This document shows, one piece after another, positions 6,393 through 12,796 of a stretch of 12,796 nucleotides of DNA. Below the pieces are notes generated by a model, which ran no database searches, was not told where the DNA came from, and saw only the letters and a program-made list of their open reading frames with translations. The position numbers and the translations under genes were made by a program. This DNA comes from Eisenbergiella intestinigallinarum (GTDB taxonomy: Bacteria > Bacillota > Clostridia > Lachnospirales > Lachnospiraceae), in NCBI GenBank assembly GCA_019120115.1, contig DWVS01000105.1, positions 1 to 12,796 on the forward strand. Direction: 5' to 3'. How positions within the stretch are numbered: the stretch's first letter is position 1; each line of letters begins with the position of its first letter.

Positions 6393-6514
6393 CCTCGTTT
6401 TACAGCGGCTAAAGGCCGCATTTTATTCCGTGAGAAGAATTGCGTCAGCAATTCCCAGGAAAAACGGCTGTAAGCCGTTTTTCCGCTCCTCGTTTTACAG
6501 CGGCCGAAGGCCGT
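6393..6514 (-). repeat. Structured intergenic repeat, copy C, in the TPR gene leader
   Basis: On the minus strand: left flank 6514-6488 (GC hairpin, then TGTAAAACGAGG); hairpin 1 (12-bp stem, 6484-6473 with 6469-6458, arm GGAAAAACGGCT); the CTGG linker; hairpin 2 (7-bp stem, 6454-6448 with 6443-6437, shortened on one side by a three-base loss compared with copy A); the linker TCACGGAATAAAAT; right flank 6420-6393 (GCGGC/GCCGC hairpin, then TGTAAAACGAGG, the ribosome site of the TPR gene). The two flanks match at about 24 of 28 positions but share little with the flanks of copies A and B beyond the hairpin-plus-SD plan. Confidence 0.87.
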
Positions 6515-6515
6515 G

Positions 6516-7883
6516 TTAGTCTTTCAGCGCGTCCGTCAGGGAAAACGTCTCCTCCCAGACCAGGCCTGAAGATGGATAAAAATCGCCGAAGCCCTTGTCC
6601 TCCATCCGCAGTTTCACCGTTTCTTCATCCGGACAGGAAACCGTCAGATGGATTCTGGTGGTTCCGGGCGGCCTCTCCGGCACGCCGGAAAGCGTCACCA
6701 CAATCTGCCTTGCCTTTCTACCGCTTACCGGCGACAGGTGAAGGGAAAAGGCGTGATCCTGATCCAGCAGAAAGTCGCATTCCCCTCTTGCGTCAAACCA
6801 GTTCATTCCCGCATCCAGAAGGGAAAAATAGATGTCCTCTCCCCGCTTCACGGCATCCAGACACAGGTTTACTTTCAGCATGTCTGCGCCGAGATAGATG
6901 TATTCCTGCCCGGTTTTCTGCCGGGATTTCTGCGAGGTCTTATACCTTCCTCCGTAACAGGCGCCCTTGCTGTACAGATTGTTTCCCCGAAACACACGGC
7001 GGTTCATGCACAGTGCAGAGAGGGTTTTCTGATACCAGTTTCCTTCAAAACCGTCTCCGATCAGATAAATGGTATCGATGATCTTTCCTGCGGACAGCTT
7101 CTGAAACAGGCTCAGGAAGGCTTCGTCCATTTCTTCTGCGCGCTCTCCGGAAGGCTCTTGGGGATCGTATTCCCTTTCTTCCAAAATGTTCCTTGTCAGG
7201 GAGGCATGCTCCTCCTCGCTCACCGTCACGGTCACCGGCCTGGTATGGCGGTTGGCCTCAAACAACATGGTTTTCAGCGTCCTTCCTCCGAAATCACAGA
7301 TCATGCACGGATGCCGCCACAGTTCCTCCGGCTGATTGATATTATAATAGAAAAAACTCTCCGCCCTGCTTTGACAGGAAACCCGCTCCGGCGGAAGGGA
7401 AAGCAGAAGGGCAATCCTTTCCACCATCCGAAGCGCCTGACTGTCCACCCTTTCAAAGGTGAACATGAAAAAATCCACCCTATCCAGCCCCCTGTATCCT
7501 CGCAGCGGCCCCCGCGCAGTTCCACCCAGCAGAGAAAGGCTCCTTTTGATGAACAGTGCGAGAAGGGCTGTCGCCTCAAAGATTTCTCCCCCGGCTTCCA
7601 CCTTTTCCTCCTGAAGCGCCCTGGAAAGGAGGTGATCCACCAGCACGCCTTCTCCCTTTCCGGCGGTCTGAAGCGCTTCCCTTCCGTAGGTCCACACATC
7701 CCTGTCCGTCCGGCGGCAGAGGACGGCGGGAATCATATACTCCTCCCCTTCCGTTTCGGCGGGGAGGGTCTCCGGTTTCTGCTCTCCCGGAAGCCAGCAG
7801 GTGATCTGGGCACACCGATCATCCAGATCCATGCCGAGAACGCAGCCGTTTATTCCCTTTTTCTCCGAATTTCCCAGAAACAT
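6516..7883 (-). CDS. Divergent Hsp70/actin-fold ATPase-like protein (DUF5716-like)
   Basis: A 455-residue cytosolic protein. Its first ~320 residues follow the Hsp70 ATPase fold in order: phosphate-1 VLGMDLDD (15-22), YMIPAVLCR (about 49-57, like TPSVVxF), the helix FEATALLALFIKRSLSLLG (about 102-120), FERVDSQALRMVERIA (like YFNDSQRQATKDAGRIA of DnaK), phosphate-2 ICDFGGRT (195-202), adenosine loop IYLIGDGFEG (272-281) and NNLYSKGACYGG (301-312). The C-terminal ~130 residues look beta-rich and could replace the substrate-binding domain. By hand alignment DnaK Glu171 is Gln171 here and Asp201 is Lys204, so hydrolysis may be weak or absent. The ATG at 7883 is preferred because GGAGG lies 5 bases upstream; the in-frame ATG at 7895 overlaps that site and has none. 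From memory this matches DUF5716, usually paired with DUF5717. Confidence 0.82.
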   Translation of the reverse strand: MFLGNSEKKGINGCVLGMDLDDRCAQITCWLPGEQKPETLPAETEGEEYMIPAVLCRRTDRDVWTYGREALQTAGKGEGVLVDHLLSRALQEEKVEAGGEIFEATALLALFIKRSLSLLGGTARGPLRGYRGLDRVDFFMFTFERVDSQALRMVERIALLLSLPPERVSCQSRAESFFYYNINQPEELWRHPCMICDFGGRTLKTMLFEANRHTRPVTVTVSEEEHASLTRNILEEREYDPQEPSGERAEEMDEAFLSLFQKLSAGKIIDTIYLIGDGFEGNWYQKTLSALCMNRRVFRGNNLYSKGACYGGRYKTSQKSRQKTGQEYIYLGADMLKVNLCLDAVKRGEDIYFSLLDAGMNWFDARGECDFLLDQDHAFSLHLSPVSGRKARQIVVTLSGVPERPPGTTRIHLTVSCPDEETVKLRMEDKGFGDFYPSSGLVWEETFSLTDALKD

Positions 7884-7896
7884 TTTTTCCTCCATG

Positions 7897-8020
7897 CCGA
7901 AGCGTTTTTACGCTGAGGAACGCGCGCCGAATTTTCGATTCGGCGCTGCGATCACAGGATTTGTGACGCTTCGGCACAAATCCGGATTGAAAAATGCGCT
8001 ATCGAGCGCATTTTTCAATC
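7897..8020 (-). promoter_or_regulatory. Multi-hairpin leader of the Hsp70-like gene with a possible pseudoknot
   Basis: On the minus strand four stem-loops follow the upstream stop codon: D1, a perfect 16-bp stem (8020-8005 with 8000-7985, loop CGAT); D2, 9 bp (7983-7975 with 7965-7957, arm GGATTTGTG); D3, 9 bp (7946-7938 with 7932-7924, arm GCGCCGAAT); D4, 5 bp (7914-7910 with 7905-7901). The 9-nt D2 loop CCGAAGCGT (7974-7966) is the exact complement of ACGCTTCGG (7905-7897), which sits beside the GGAGG ribosome site and overlaps one arm of D4. In addition GCTGAGGA at the upstream stop codon can pair with TCCTCAGC (about 7919-7912), so alternative folds are possible. No U tract follows D1, so it is unlikely to be a simple terminator. 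Confidence 0.6.
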
Positions 8021-8028
8021 TTCCCTCC

Positions 8029-11000
8029 TCAGCCGTTTTCCTGCTCCGACGCCGATTCCGCAGAGCCAAACAGTCCCTGCGTCATCCATTCCGTATACAG
8101 ATATTGCTCCAGAAGTTCCTGTGACTCTGCTTTTTCTCCAATGAGCCAGCTGGAAAGCACGTCGTTCAGAAGACCGTATCTCGTTCCCTTCACCAGCAGG
8201 CTCTCCACAGCCTTCACTTCGCCTTCATCCAGCTTTTCCTGCGGTTCCTCAGCAAAGGTTTCCGTGATATAATACTGCAGGCTCTCCCCTGCAAACAGAA
8301 CGAACTGAGCCGAGTAAATGCCCGCATACACATGCTGCATTTCCATGGTCTGCATGGGGCCGGCTCCCCTTCCGGAGTCAGACGGCGCAAGCACCCGGTA
8401 ATGGATGGACACCGGATGCTCCCTGCTTCCCTTATACACGACCATGGTTTTATCCAGCTGCATCTCCGCCCCGTCCAGAAGATCCGCGTATTCCTGAAAG
8501 AGCGGGAGCCTCATTCCGGCGGCGATCAGCCGTTCCCCAAGCTTTCGGATCGTCTCGTCCGTTTCCGCGCTTCTCTCCTCCCGATGCCTGGAATAATATT
8601 CCAGGAAGGCCAGAGCGCACATGTCCGTGAGCGCTTCCCCGCCCGATTCCACCCTTGCAATATCCTTCAGCACATAGGGGGCCATCTCTTCCCCTTCCAT
8701 CAGGAACAGGCCGCTGGCCCGATGCAGGAAAGCTTCCTCCAGTTCCGCTCTTCCTCCCTCGCACACATACCGTCTCAGCAGGGCCGTGTACTCCAGGACG
8801 TTTGCCCCGGTGAAAAGAAGCTGCATCAGAATCCGTTCTGTCAGCCGGTAGGTATCCACCGCGAAATCCTCCGCCGACTTTCTCAGCTGCAGCAGTTCTT
8901 CGCTTCTGCCCTCAAAATGCTCCACCAGCCAGGACAGGACATGACTGTCATATTTTCCCCGGAAAAAGGCGCTGCAGGCGATCGCCATCATACGCGCTTC
9001 CCCTTCATGCAGCCCGCTTTCCAGAAGCCTGCTGGAAAGACGCAGCAGGATTTCCGCAGGCTCCTTTTCCAGGTTCAGACCCGCCAGCCACTCATAGGCC
9101 TTTTCATAGAAAGAACGGATCACCAGAAATCCTACCGTCTCATAGACATCAGGGCTTTCCGTCTGGGGCCGCTCCAGATCCTGCAGAAGCAGATCCATCT
9201 CTTCCATATCCTCCTGCTCGTAGTAATAACGCAGAAGCGCCATGCGGATCGCCCTCGCAAAGGCGGGAAGGATCTCCTGCCGCCCTGCCAGAGCACGCAG
9301 TCTGGAAGCGTTGTTTTTTGTGATATGGATCTTTCCTTTTCGAAATTCACAGAAATACAGGTCACAACCCAGCACATTTTCCGAATATGGGCCGACCAGC
9401 TTCATACACTGCGCCGGATTCATCAGCCGGGTCAGCATATGTGTCCTGCCAGCAGAATAGCGGTTGTGTGCCTCATCCTCCAGCAGGATCTCACAGTCCG
9501 TATCATAAATTTCCACATAGGCGCGGCCGTTTTCCACCGGCCAGACCTGTTCGCCGCGAAGCCGGTCATGGATCACCACCGCCTGCCGGATATCCGCCCC
9601 CTCGCAGTCCAGCTGCTGCAGAAACAGCACCCGTGCCAGCGCCCGACAGTTATCCTTCGTCAAAAGTCTGTCATCCAGAACGTTCTGATACAGATAAGCC
9701 AGATCCCGGCTGATCTTTCCGCGGTAGAGCTGCTGCAGAAGAAAGCGTTCCATCGGTCCCCGGTACGTCAGATAGAGCTCCGGGAACTCTTCCCGGTGCT
9801 TCTGCACGTAGGCATACAGATAGGCGAGACGTTCCTGATCCAGATTGCTCTGATAGGCAAAATACATCAGCGCGATGCGCGGGATCTGTGTTTCCTGCTC
9901 CAGATCCAGGGAAGACAGAAAATACTCGTACAGCTGCGTCACGCGCAGATCCTGTTCCACGCCCGCCCGATACCATTCCAGCCACTCAGGCCCGGTTTTG
10001 TTTCCCTTGATCAGAAGGGTGCAGATCGCCTGAAGCAGCGCGGCGGAGGGCGTTTTTTCATAGCAGAGACGCAGCGTATCAAACAGGGCAGCATCGAAAT
10101 ATTTTTCCTTCTCCGCCAGGTAGGCCAGATGTCCCGCCATGTCGGCGGAAAGAATGCCGCAGCGTGCTCCATAGTGGACGACCTGTCTCTCAAAGGCCCC
10201 CAGCTTCATGATCAGTGTGGGGCTGAAATTCAGAAGCTGCACCGCTTCCAGATACAGCACGGGACTGATGGTTCCATGCGCAAACTGATCCTCCAGAAAA
10301 GACCATTTGCGCGAGGCGCTTCTCTGAAGCTGCGGAGAAAGGAAAAGCATCAGCCATGCGATCTGCCAGCTTTCCCGGTTTGCCCGGTGCGCTTCCTCCA
10401 CATCCATGGCAGCTCTGGCTGTGTATCCCTCATCCCTCTGGTAAAGACTGGACAGATACAGATAATAGCAGTACACCTCTGCGCCGTCCACACGGGGCGC
10501 CACCACGACCTGCTTCAGAATCCTCCCCGCCTCTTCAAAGCGTTCCTCCGTGATCAGGAGATGGGCCTGATACAGCTTTACCGGAACGGATCTTTCATCC
10601 AGACGGCGCAGCCGCTCCACCACCTCGGCGGTCCGTGCCCGCCACTGTACCGCATTCAGCTTCTTCATCCGAAGCTCCTGGTACAGCTTTACCAGCTCCA
10701 CCGTCATCCGCTTCCATTCTCTGCGCCTTCCGCCCGCCTGGGAAGTGGAGGGCCTTTCCGTGATTACGGCCACCGTCACCTCCAGACAGTCCGTTTCCTG
10801 TCCGTCGTGTGTCCGCAGGGTTCCGCAGGAAGTCCGAAAACGAAGTCTGCCGAAATTTTTTCCGCCGTGCAGCTTGAGGGGGCTTACAAAAACGGGGATG
10901 CTGCACTGATTTCCCAGAAAATCCTCTTCCGTCAGCACCTTTTTTTCCAGAGAAAGAAATTCGCCCTCCGCCTCCACGCTCAGCCTGGTATAGCCCCAGC

Positions 11001-11709
11001 CGCTCTGCTTCACCACAAACGTCTCGCACAGCTGCGCTTCGCTCCGCCTGGAACCGGAAGCGTTTACCACCAGCTCCTTCGCCGGGAAAAAATATTCCAC
11101 GGGCGGCTTCTTTCCGGCGGATACCAGAAATTCCTCCATGTTCTGCCCGTTTCCCGGACTACGGGACAGCCCCTTATACAGGCTCCGGTATTTTCTGTCA
11201 CTTCCGGAAAGCAGCTTCACGAACCCGGAGGAATAAAACAGCTTCTCCGCCTCTTTCCAGCTCTCTCTGGCAAGCCGCACAAACGGGAACAGACCGGAAA
11301 GTTCTCCTTCCCGGCCATTTTCTCCGCTCTGCGTCCCCCGGTCGCTTATGGCCGGAAAACGTTCGCCGCCCTGTATTTTCACATGGAAGGGAAGCTCATA
11401 CTCCCCACAGTCGGAAAGAATCACGAATTTTCCGGAACGCTCGTCCCCCTCCCGCATGCCGCTGGAGTCAAAACGCCAGGCAATGCTCTCCGATCCCCCC
11501 GAAAAGGAAGGGGTCAGACATTCCATCCGCTCCTCCAGGCACAGGACGTATCCGGCCGCAGGCCTCCCGTCTTCCGAAGAAACCTCAAAAAAACCCTCCC
11601 GGACCTCCTCCCGGTTCAGTTCCAGCTCGAGTTGTTTTCCGGAAAGGGACAGAGGGCCCCTTTTTTCTTCCCAGCCGTCCTTCGCAATATGCTTTCTCAT
11701 ATCCAACAT
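8029..11709 (-). CDS. Giant helical-repeat protein (DUF5717-like), first gene of the operon
   Basis: A 1226-residue protein without evident signal peptide or membrane helices, so presumably cytosolic. Residues ~10-115 and ~200-318 look like two beta-sandwich modules; the second holds VKQSGWGYTRLSVEAEGEF and NFGRLRFRT. From ~335 to ~700 runs an alpha-solenoid of TPR-like helical pairs (for example VKLYQAHLLITEERFEEAGR). A short beta-rich insert (about 710-800, AYVEIYDTDCEILLEDEAHN) is followed by more helices to ~1080. A C-terminal beta module (about 1083-1155, MVVYKGSREHPVSIHYRVLA) ends in a helical tail. The ATG at 11709 is chosen because AGGGAGGTGA ends the right distance upstream; the GTG at 11718 overlaps that site. 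From memory the architecture matches DUF5717. Substrate and partners are unknown; the Hsp70-like and TPR genes downstream suggest one complex. Confidence 0.82.
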   Translation of the reverse strand: MLDMRKHIAKDGWEEKRGPLSLSGKQLELELNREEVREGFFEVSSEDGRPAAGYVLCLEERMECLTPSFSGGSESIAWRFDSSGMREGDERSGKFVILSDCGEYELPFHVKIQGGERFPAISDRGTQSGENGREGELSGLFPFVRLARESWKEAEKLFYSSGFVKLLSGSDRKYRSLYKGLSRSPGNGQNMEEFLVSAGKKPPVEYFFPAKELVVNASGSRRSEAQLCETFVVKQSGWGYTRLSVEAEGEFLSLEKKVLTEEDFLGNQCSIPVFVSPLKLHGGKNFGRLRFRTSCGTLRTHDGQETDCLEVTVAVITERPSTSQAGGRRREWKRMTVELVKLYQELRMKKLNAVQWRARTAEVVERLRRLDERSVPVKLYQAHLLITEERFEEAGRILKQVVVAPRVDGAEVYCYYLYLSSLYQRDEGYTARAAMDVEEAHRANRESWQIAWLMLFLSPQLQRSASRKWSFLEDQFAHGTISPVLYLEAVQLLNFSPTLIMKLGAFERQVVHYGARCGILSADMAGHLAYLAEKEKYFDAALFDTLRLCYEKTPSAALLQAICTLLIKGNKTGPEWLEWYRAGVEQDLRVTQLYEYFLSSLDLEQETQIPRIALMYFAYQSNLDQERLAYLYAYVQKHREEFPELYLTYRGPMERFLLQQLYRGKISRDLAYLYQNVLDDRLLTKDNCRALARVLFLQQLDCEGADIRQAVVIHDRLRGEQVWPVENGRAYVEIYDTDCEILLEDEAHNRYSAGRTHMLTRLMNPAQCMKLVGPYSENVLGCDLYFCEFRKGKIHITKNNASRLRALAGRQEILPAFARAIRMALLRYYYEQEDMEEMDLLLQDLERPQTESPDVYETVGFLVIRSFYEKAYEWLAGLNLEKEPAEILLRLSSRLLESGLHEGEARMMAIACSAFFRGKYDSHVLSWLVEHFEGRSEELLQLRKSAEDFAVDTYRLTERILMQLLFTGANVLEYTALLRRYVCEGGRAELEEAFLHRASGLFLMEGEEMAPYVLKDIARVESGGEALTDMCALAFLEYYSRHREERSAETDETIRKLGERLIAAGMRLPLFQEYADLLDGAEMQLDKTMVVYKGSREHPVSIHYRVLAPSDSGRGAGPMQTMEMQHVYAGIYSAQFVLFAGESLQYYITETFAEEPQEKLDEGEVKAVESLLVKGTRYGLLNDVLSSWLIGEKAESQELLEQYLYTEWMTQGLFGSAESASEQENG

Positions 11710-11723
11710 GGCCCTCACCTCCC

Positions 11724-11752
11724 TTGCATTTCCATTTGAAAAGCATTAATAT
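11724..11752 (+). promoter_or_regulatory. Candidate promoter of the aminotransferase gene
   Basis: TTGCAT (11724-11729), 17 bases, then TAATAT (11747-11752). The match is moderate and the region is AT-rich, so this is only the best candidate I see. An inverted repeat GACCGG/CCGGTC (11775-11780 and 11802-11807) lies in the leader that follows and could be an operator or a weak hairpin. Confidence 0.25.
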
Positions 11753-11760
11753 CAATATAC

Positions 11761-11790
11761 AGTATAACATCACAGACCGGGATTTCGCAA
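11761..11790 (-). promoter_or_regulatory. Promoter of the DUF5717/Hsp70-like/TPR operon
   Basis: On the minus strand TTGCGA (11790-11785), 18 bases, TATACT (11766-11761). Predicted start is near 11754, giving a leader of about 45 nt that ends in the strong AGGGAGGTGA ribosome site. No other good promoter was seen before the downstream genes of this operon. Confidence 0.62.
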
Positions 11791-11837
11791 CACGTTGTGA
11801 GCCGGTCGGAAGCCAGAGTGGTAAGAAGGAGTTTTCA

Positions 11838-12796
11838 ATGACAGCAACACCGTTTCATGGAAGTGATCTGGAAAAAATCGAACAGCTTTACGGCATTCCC
11901 AAAGAAAAAATCACCGGATTCGGCTCCAACGTCAATCCCCTGGGACTCTCTCCCCGGCTGAAGGAATACCTGGCCGCCCGCCTGGACGTGCTCTCCTCCT
12001 ACCCGGACCGGGAGTATACGGGACTGCGGCGGGCGATTGCCGCCTACACAAAGGCAGATGAGGCACATGTGCTGTGCGGCAACGGCTCCACGGAGCTGAT
12101 TTCCGCATGTATCCGCGCCCTGTCTCCCGAACGGGCGCTGCTGATTTCCCCTTCCTATTCCGAATATGAAAGAGAGCTTCGGCTTGTGGGCTGTATTCCG
12201 GATTATTTCACCCTTTTGGAGGAAAATGATTTCCGTCCGGACACTGCAGGGCTCATCCGGCGTTTGGAAGAGACTCCGTCCTTCCGGATGCTCATTCTGT
12301 GCAATCCCAACAATCCCACCTCCGGAGCCCTGACCGTTTCCGAACTTCGGAAGCTCCTCTCCTTCTGCCAGGAGGCGGGCATCCATGTGATGGTGGACGA
12401 AACCTATGCGGAATTCGCGCCGGATGTGGACGCCATCTCCGCCATCCCGCTTACGAAGGAATTTTCCTGCCTCATCGTCCTGCGCGGGATTTCCAAGTTC
12501 TGGGCCGCCCCAGGACTGCGGCTGGGCTATGCCGTCACCTCTGATGAAGCGCTCCGGGGTGATATTCTTTCCCGCAAGGATCCCTGGACCGTCAGCTCCC
12601 TGGCCGACCTGGCAGGACAGTTCCTGTTTTCTGATCATATTTATATAGAAGAAACCCGGACGCTGATCTCCTGCGAGCGGCAGCGCATCCGGCAGGCCCT
12701 CTCCGGCCTTGCCGTCAAAACCTATCCCTGCTTTGCCAATTTCATCCTCTGCCGGATCCTGAAAAAAGAGGTTTCCGCACATACCCTGTTCGAGGC
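11838..12796 (+). CDS. CobD/HisC-like PLP-dependent aminotransferase, 3' truncated by the window
   Basis: Open from the ATG at 11838 to the window end (319 codons, no stop), with AAGAAGGAG 6 bases before the start. It is a fold-type I PLP enzyme: NPNNPT (156-161), DETYAEF (187-193), Schiff-base lysine in GISKFWAAPGLRLGY (Lys220) and GNGSTELI (81-88) for cofactor phosphate. The N-terminus (FHGSDLEKIEQLYGIPKEKI, then SNVNPLGLSP) is the pattern of the CobD branch (threonine-phosphate decarboxylase, cobalamin synthesis), where HGG and NINPLG are usual. The related histidinol-phosphate aminotransferase cannot be excluded; no cobalamin or histidine gene is visible next to it. It is transcribed divergently from the DUF5717 operon across a 128-base region. 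Confidence 0.88.
   Translation, partial: MTATPFHGSDLEKIEQLYGIPKEKITGFGSNVNPLGLSPRLKEYLAARLDVLSSYPDREYTGLRRAIAAYTKADEAHVLCGNGSTELISACIRALSPERALLISPSYSEYERELRLVGCIPDYFTLLEENDFRPDTAGLIRRLEETPSFRMLILCNPNNPTSGALTVSELRKLLSFCQEAGIHVMVDETYAEFAPDVDAISAIPLTKEFSCLIVLRGISKFWAAPGLRLGYAVTSDEALRGDILSRKDPWTVSSLADLAGQFLFSDHIYIEETRTLISCERQRIRQALSGLAVKTYPCFANFILCRILKKEVSAHTLFE

Noticed and set aside
3391..6514. CRISPR array
   Set aside because: The repeats are spaced by kilobases, sit before genes, and have covarying stems; there are no regular spacers and no cas genes.
8332..11739. 1135-codon plus-strand open frame opposite the DUF5717-like gene
   Set aside because: His/Gln/Arg-rich composition typical of antisense shadows. 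The minus-strand frame has a promoter, a strong SD and plausible domains.
11835..12782. Minus-strand open frame at the right end
   Set aside because: The plus-strand frame encodes an unmistakable PLP aminotransferase with a good SD.

Overview
The window reads as a chromosomal segment of a Gram-positive anaerobe of the class Clostridia, most likely Lachnospiraceae. The reasons are the Bacillus-type PurF with its propeptide and iron-sulfur cysteines, strong GGAGG-type ribosome binding sites, near-consensus sigma-A promoters, and a two-gene pair that I recall as DUF5717 and DUF5716 and associate with that family. No database was searched. Most of the window appears moderately GC-rich; only the first ~380 bases are clearly AT-richer (about 38% G+C by hand count).

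Layout. 1-384 (+) is the 3' end of a probable AlbA_2/RecG-like regulator and carries an in-frame 12-bp repeat. It converges on a purine gene group across a bidirectional terminator (390-440). The purine group runs on the minus strand: purC (4376-3672), purF (3386-1941) and purB (1890-454), with a strong promoter in front of purC. Upstream is a conserved ferredoxin-like protein (5340-4633) with its own likely promoter and terminator. Beyond that lies a three-gene minus-strand operon: a giant DUF5717-like helical-repeat protein (11709-8029), a divergent Hsp70/actin-fold protein (7883-6516) and a small TPR-like protein (6387-5551). Divergent from this operon is a CobD/HisC-like PLP aminotransferase (11838 to the window end).

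How the genes work together. PurF starts purine synthesis, PurC makes SAICAR, and PurB acts on SAICAR and on adenylosuccinate, so three non-consecutive steps are co-located. The DUF5717/Hsp70-like/TPR trio looks like a chaperone- or scaffold-like system: an ATPase-fold protein with altered catalytic residues plus two helical-repeat partners. Its function is unknown.

The most unusual signal lies between the genes. Three minus-strand leaders (purF, the ferredoxin gene and the TPR gene) hold the same ~122-126 bp structured repeat: two covarying hairpins joined by a conserved CTGG linker, flanked by direct repeats. Each flank contains its own small hairpin plus a Shine-Dalgarno sequence, so the ribosome site is duplicated. 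The flanks match each other within a locus but differ between loci. The fourth leader (Hsp70-like gene) has a different set of stem-loops, one of whose loops is perfectly complementary over 9 nt to the bases just before the start region.
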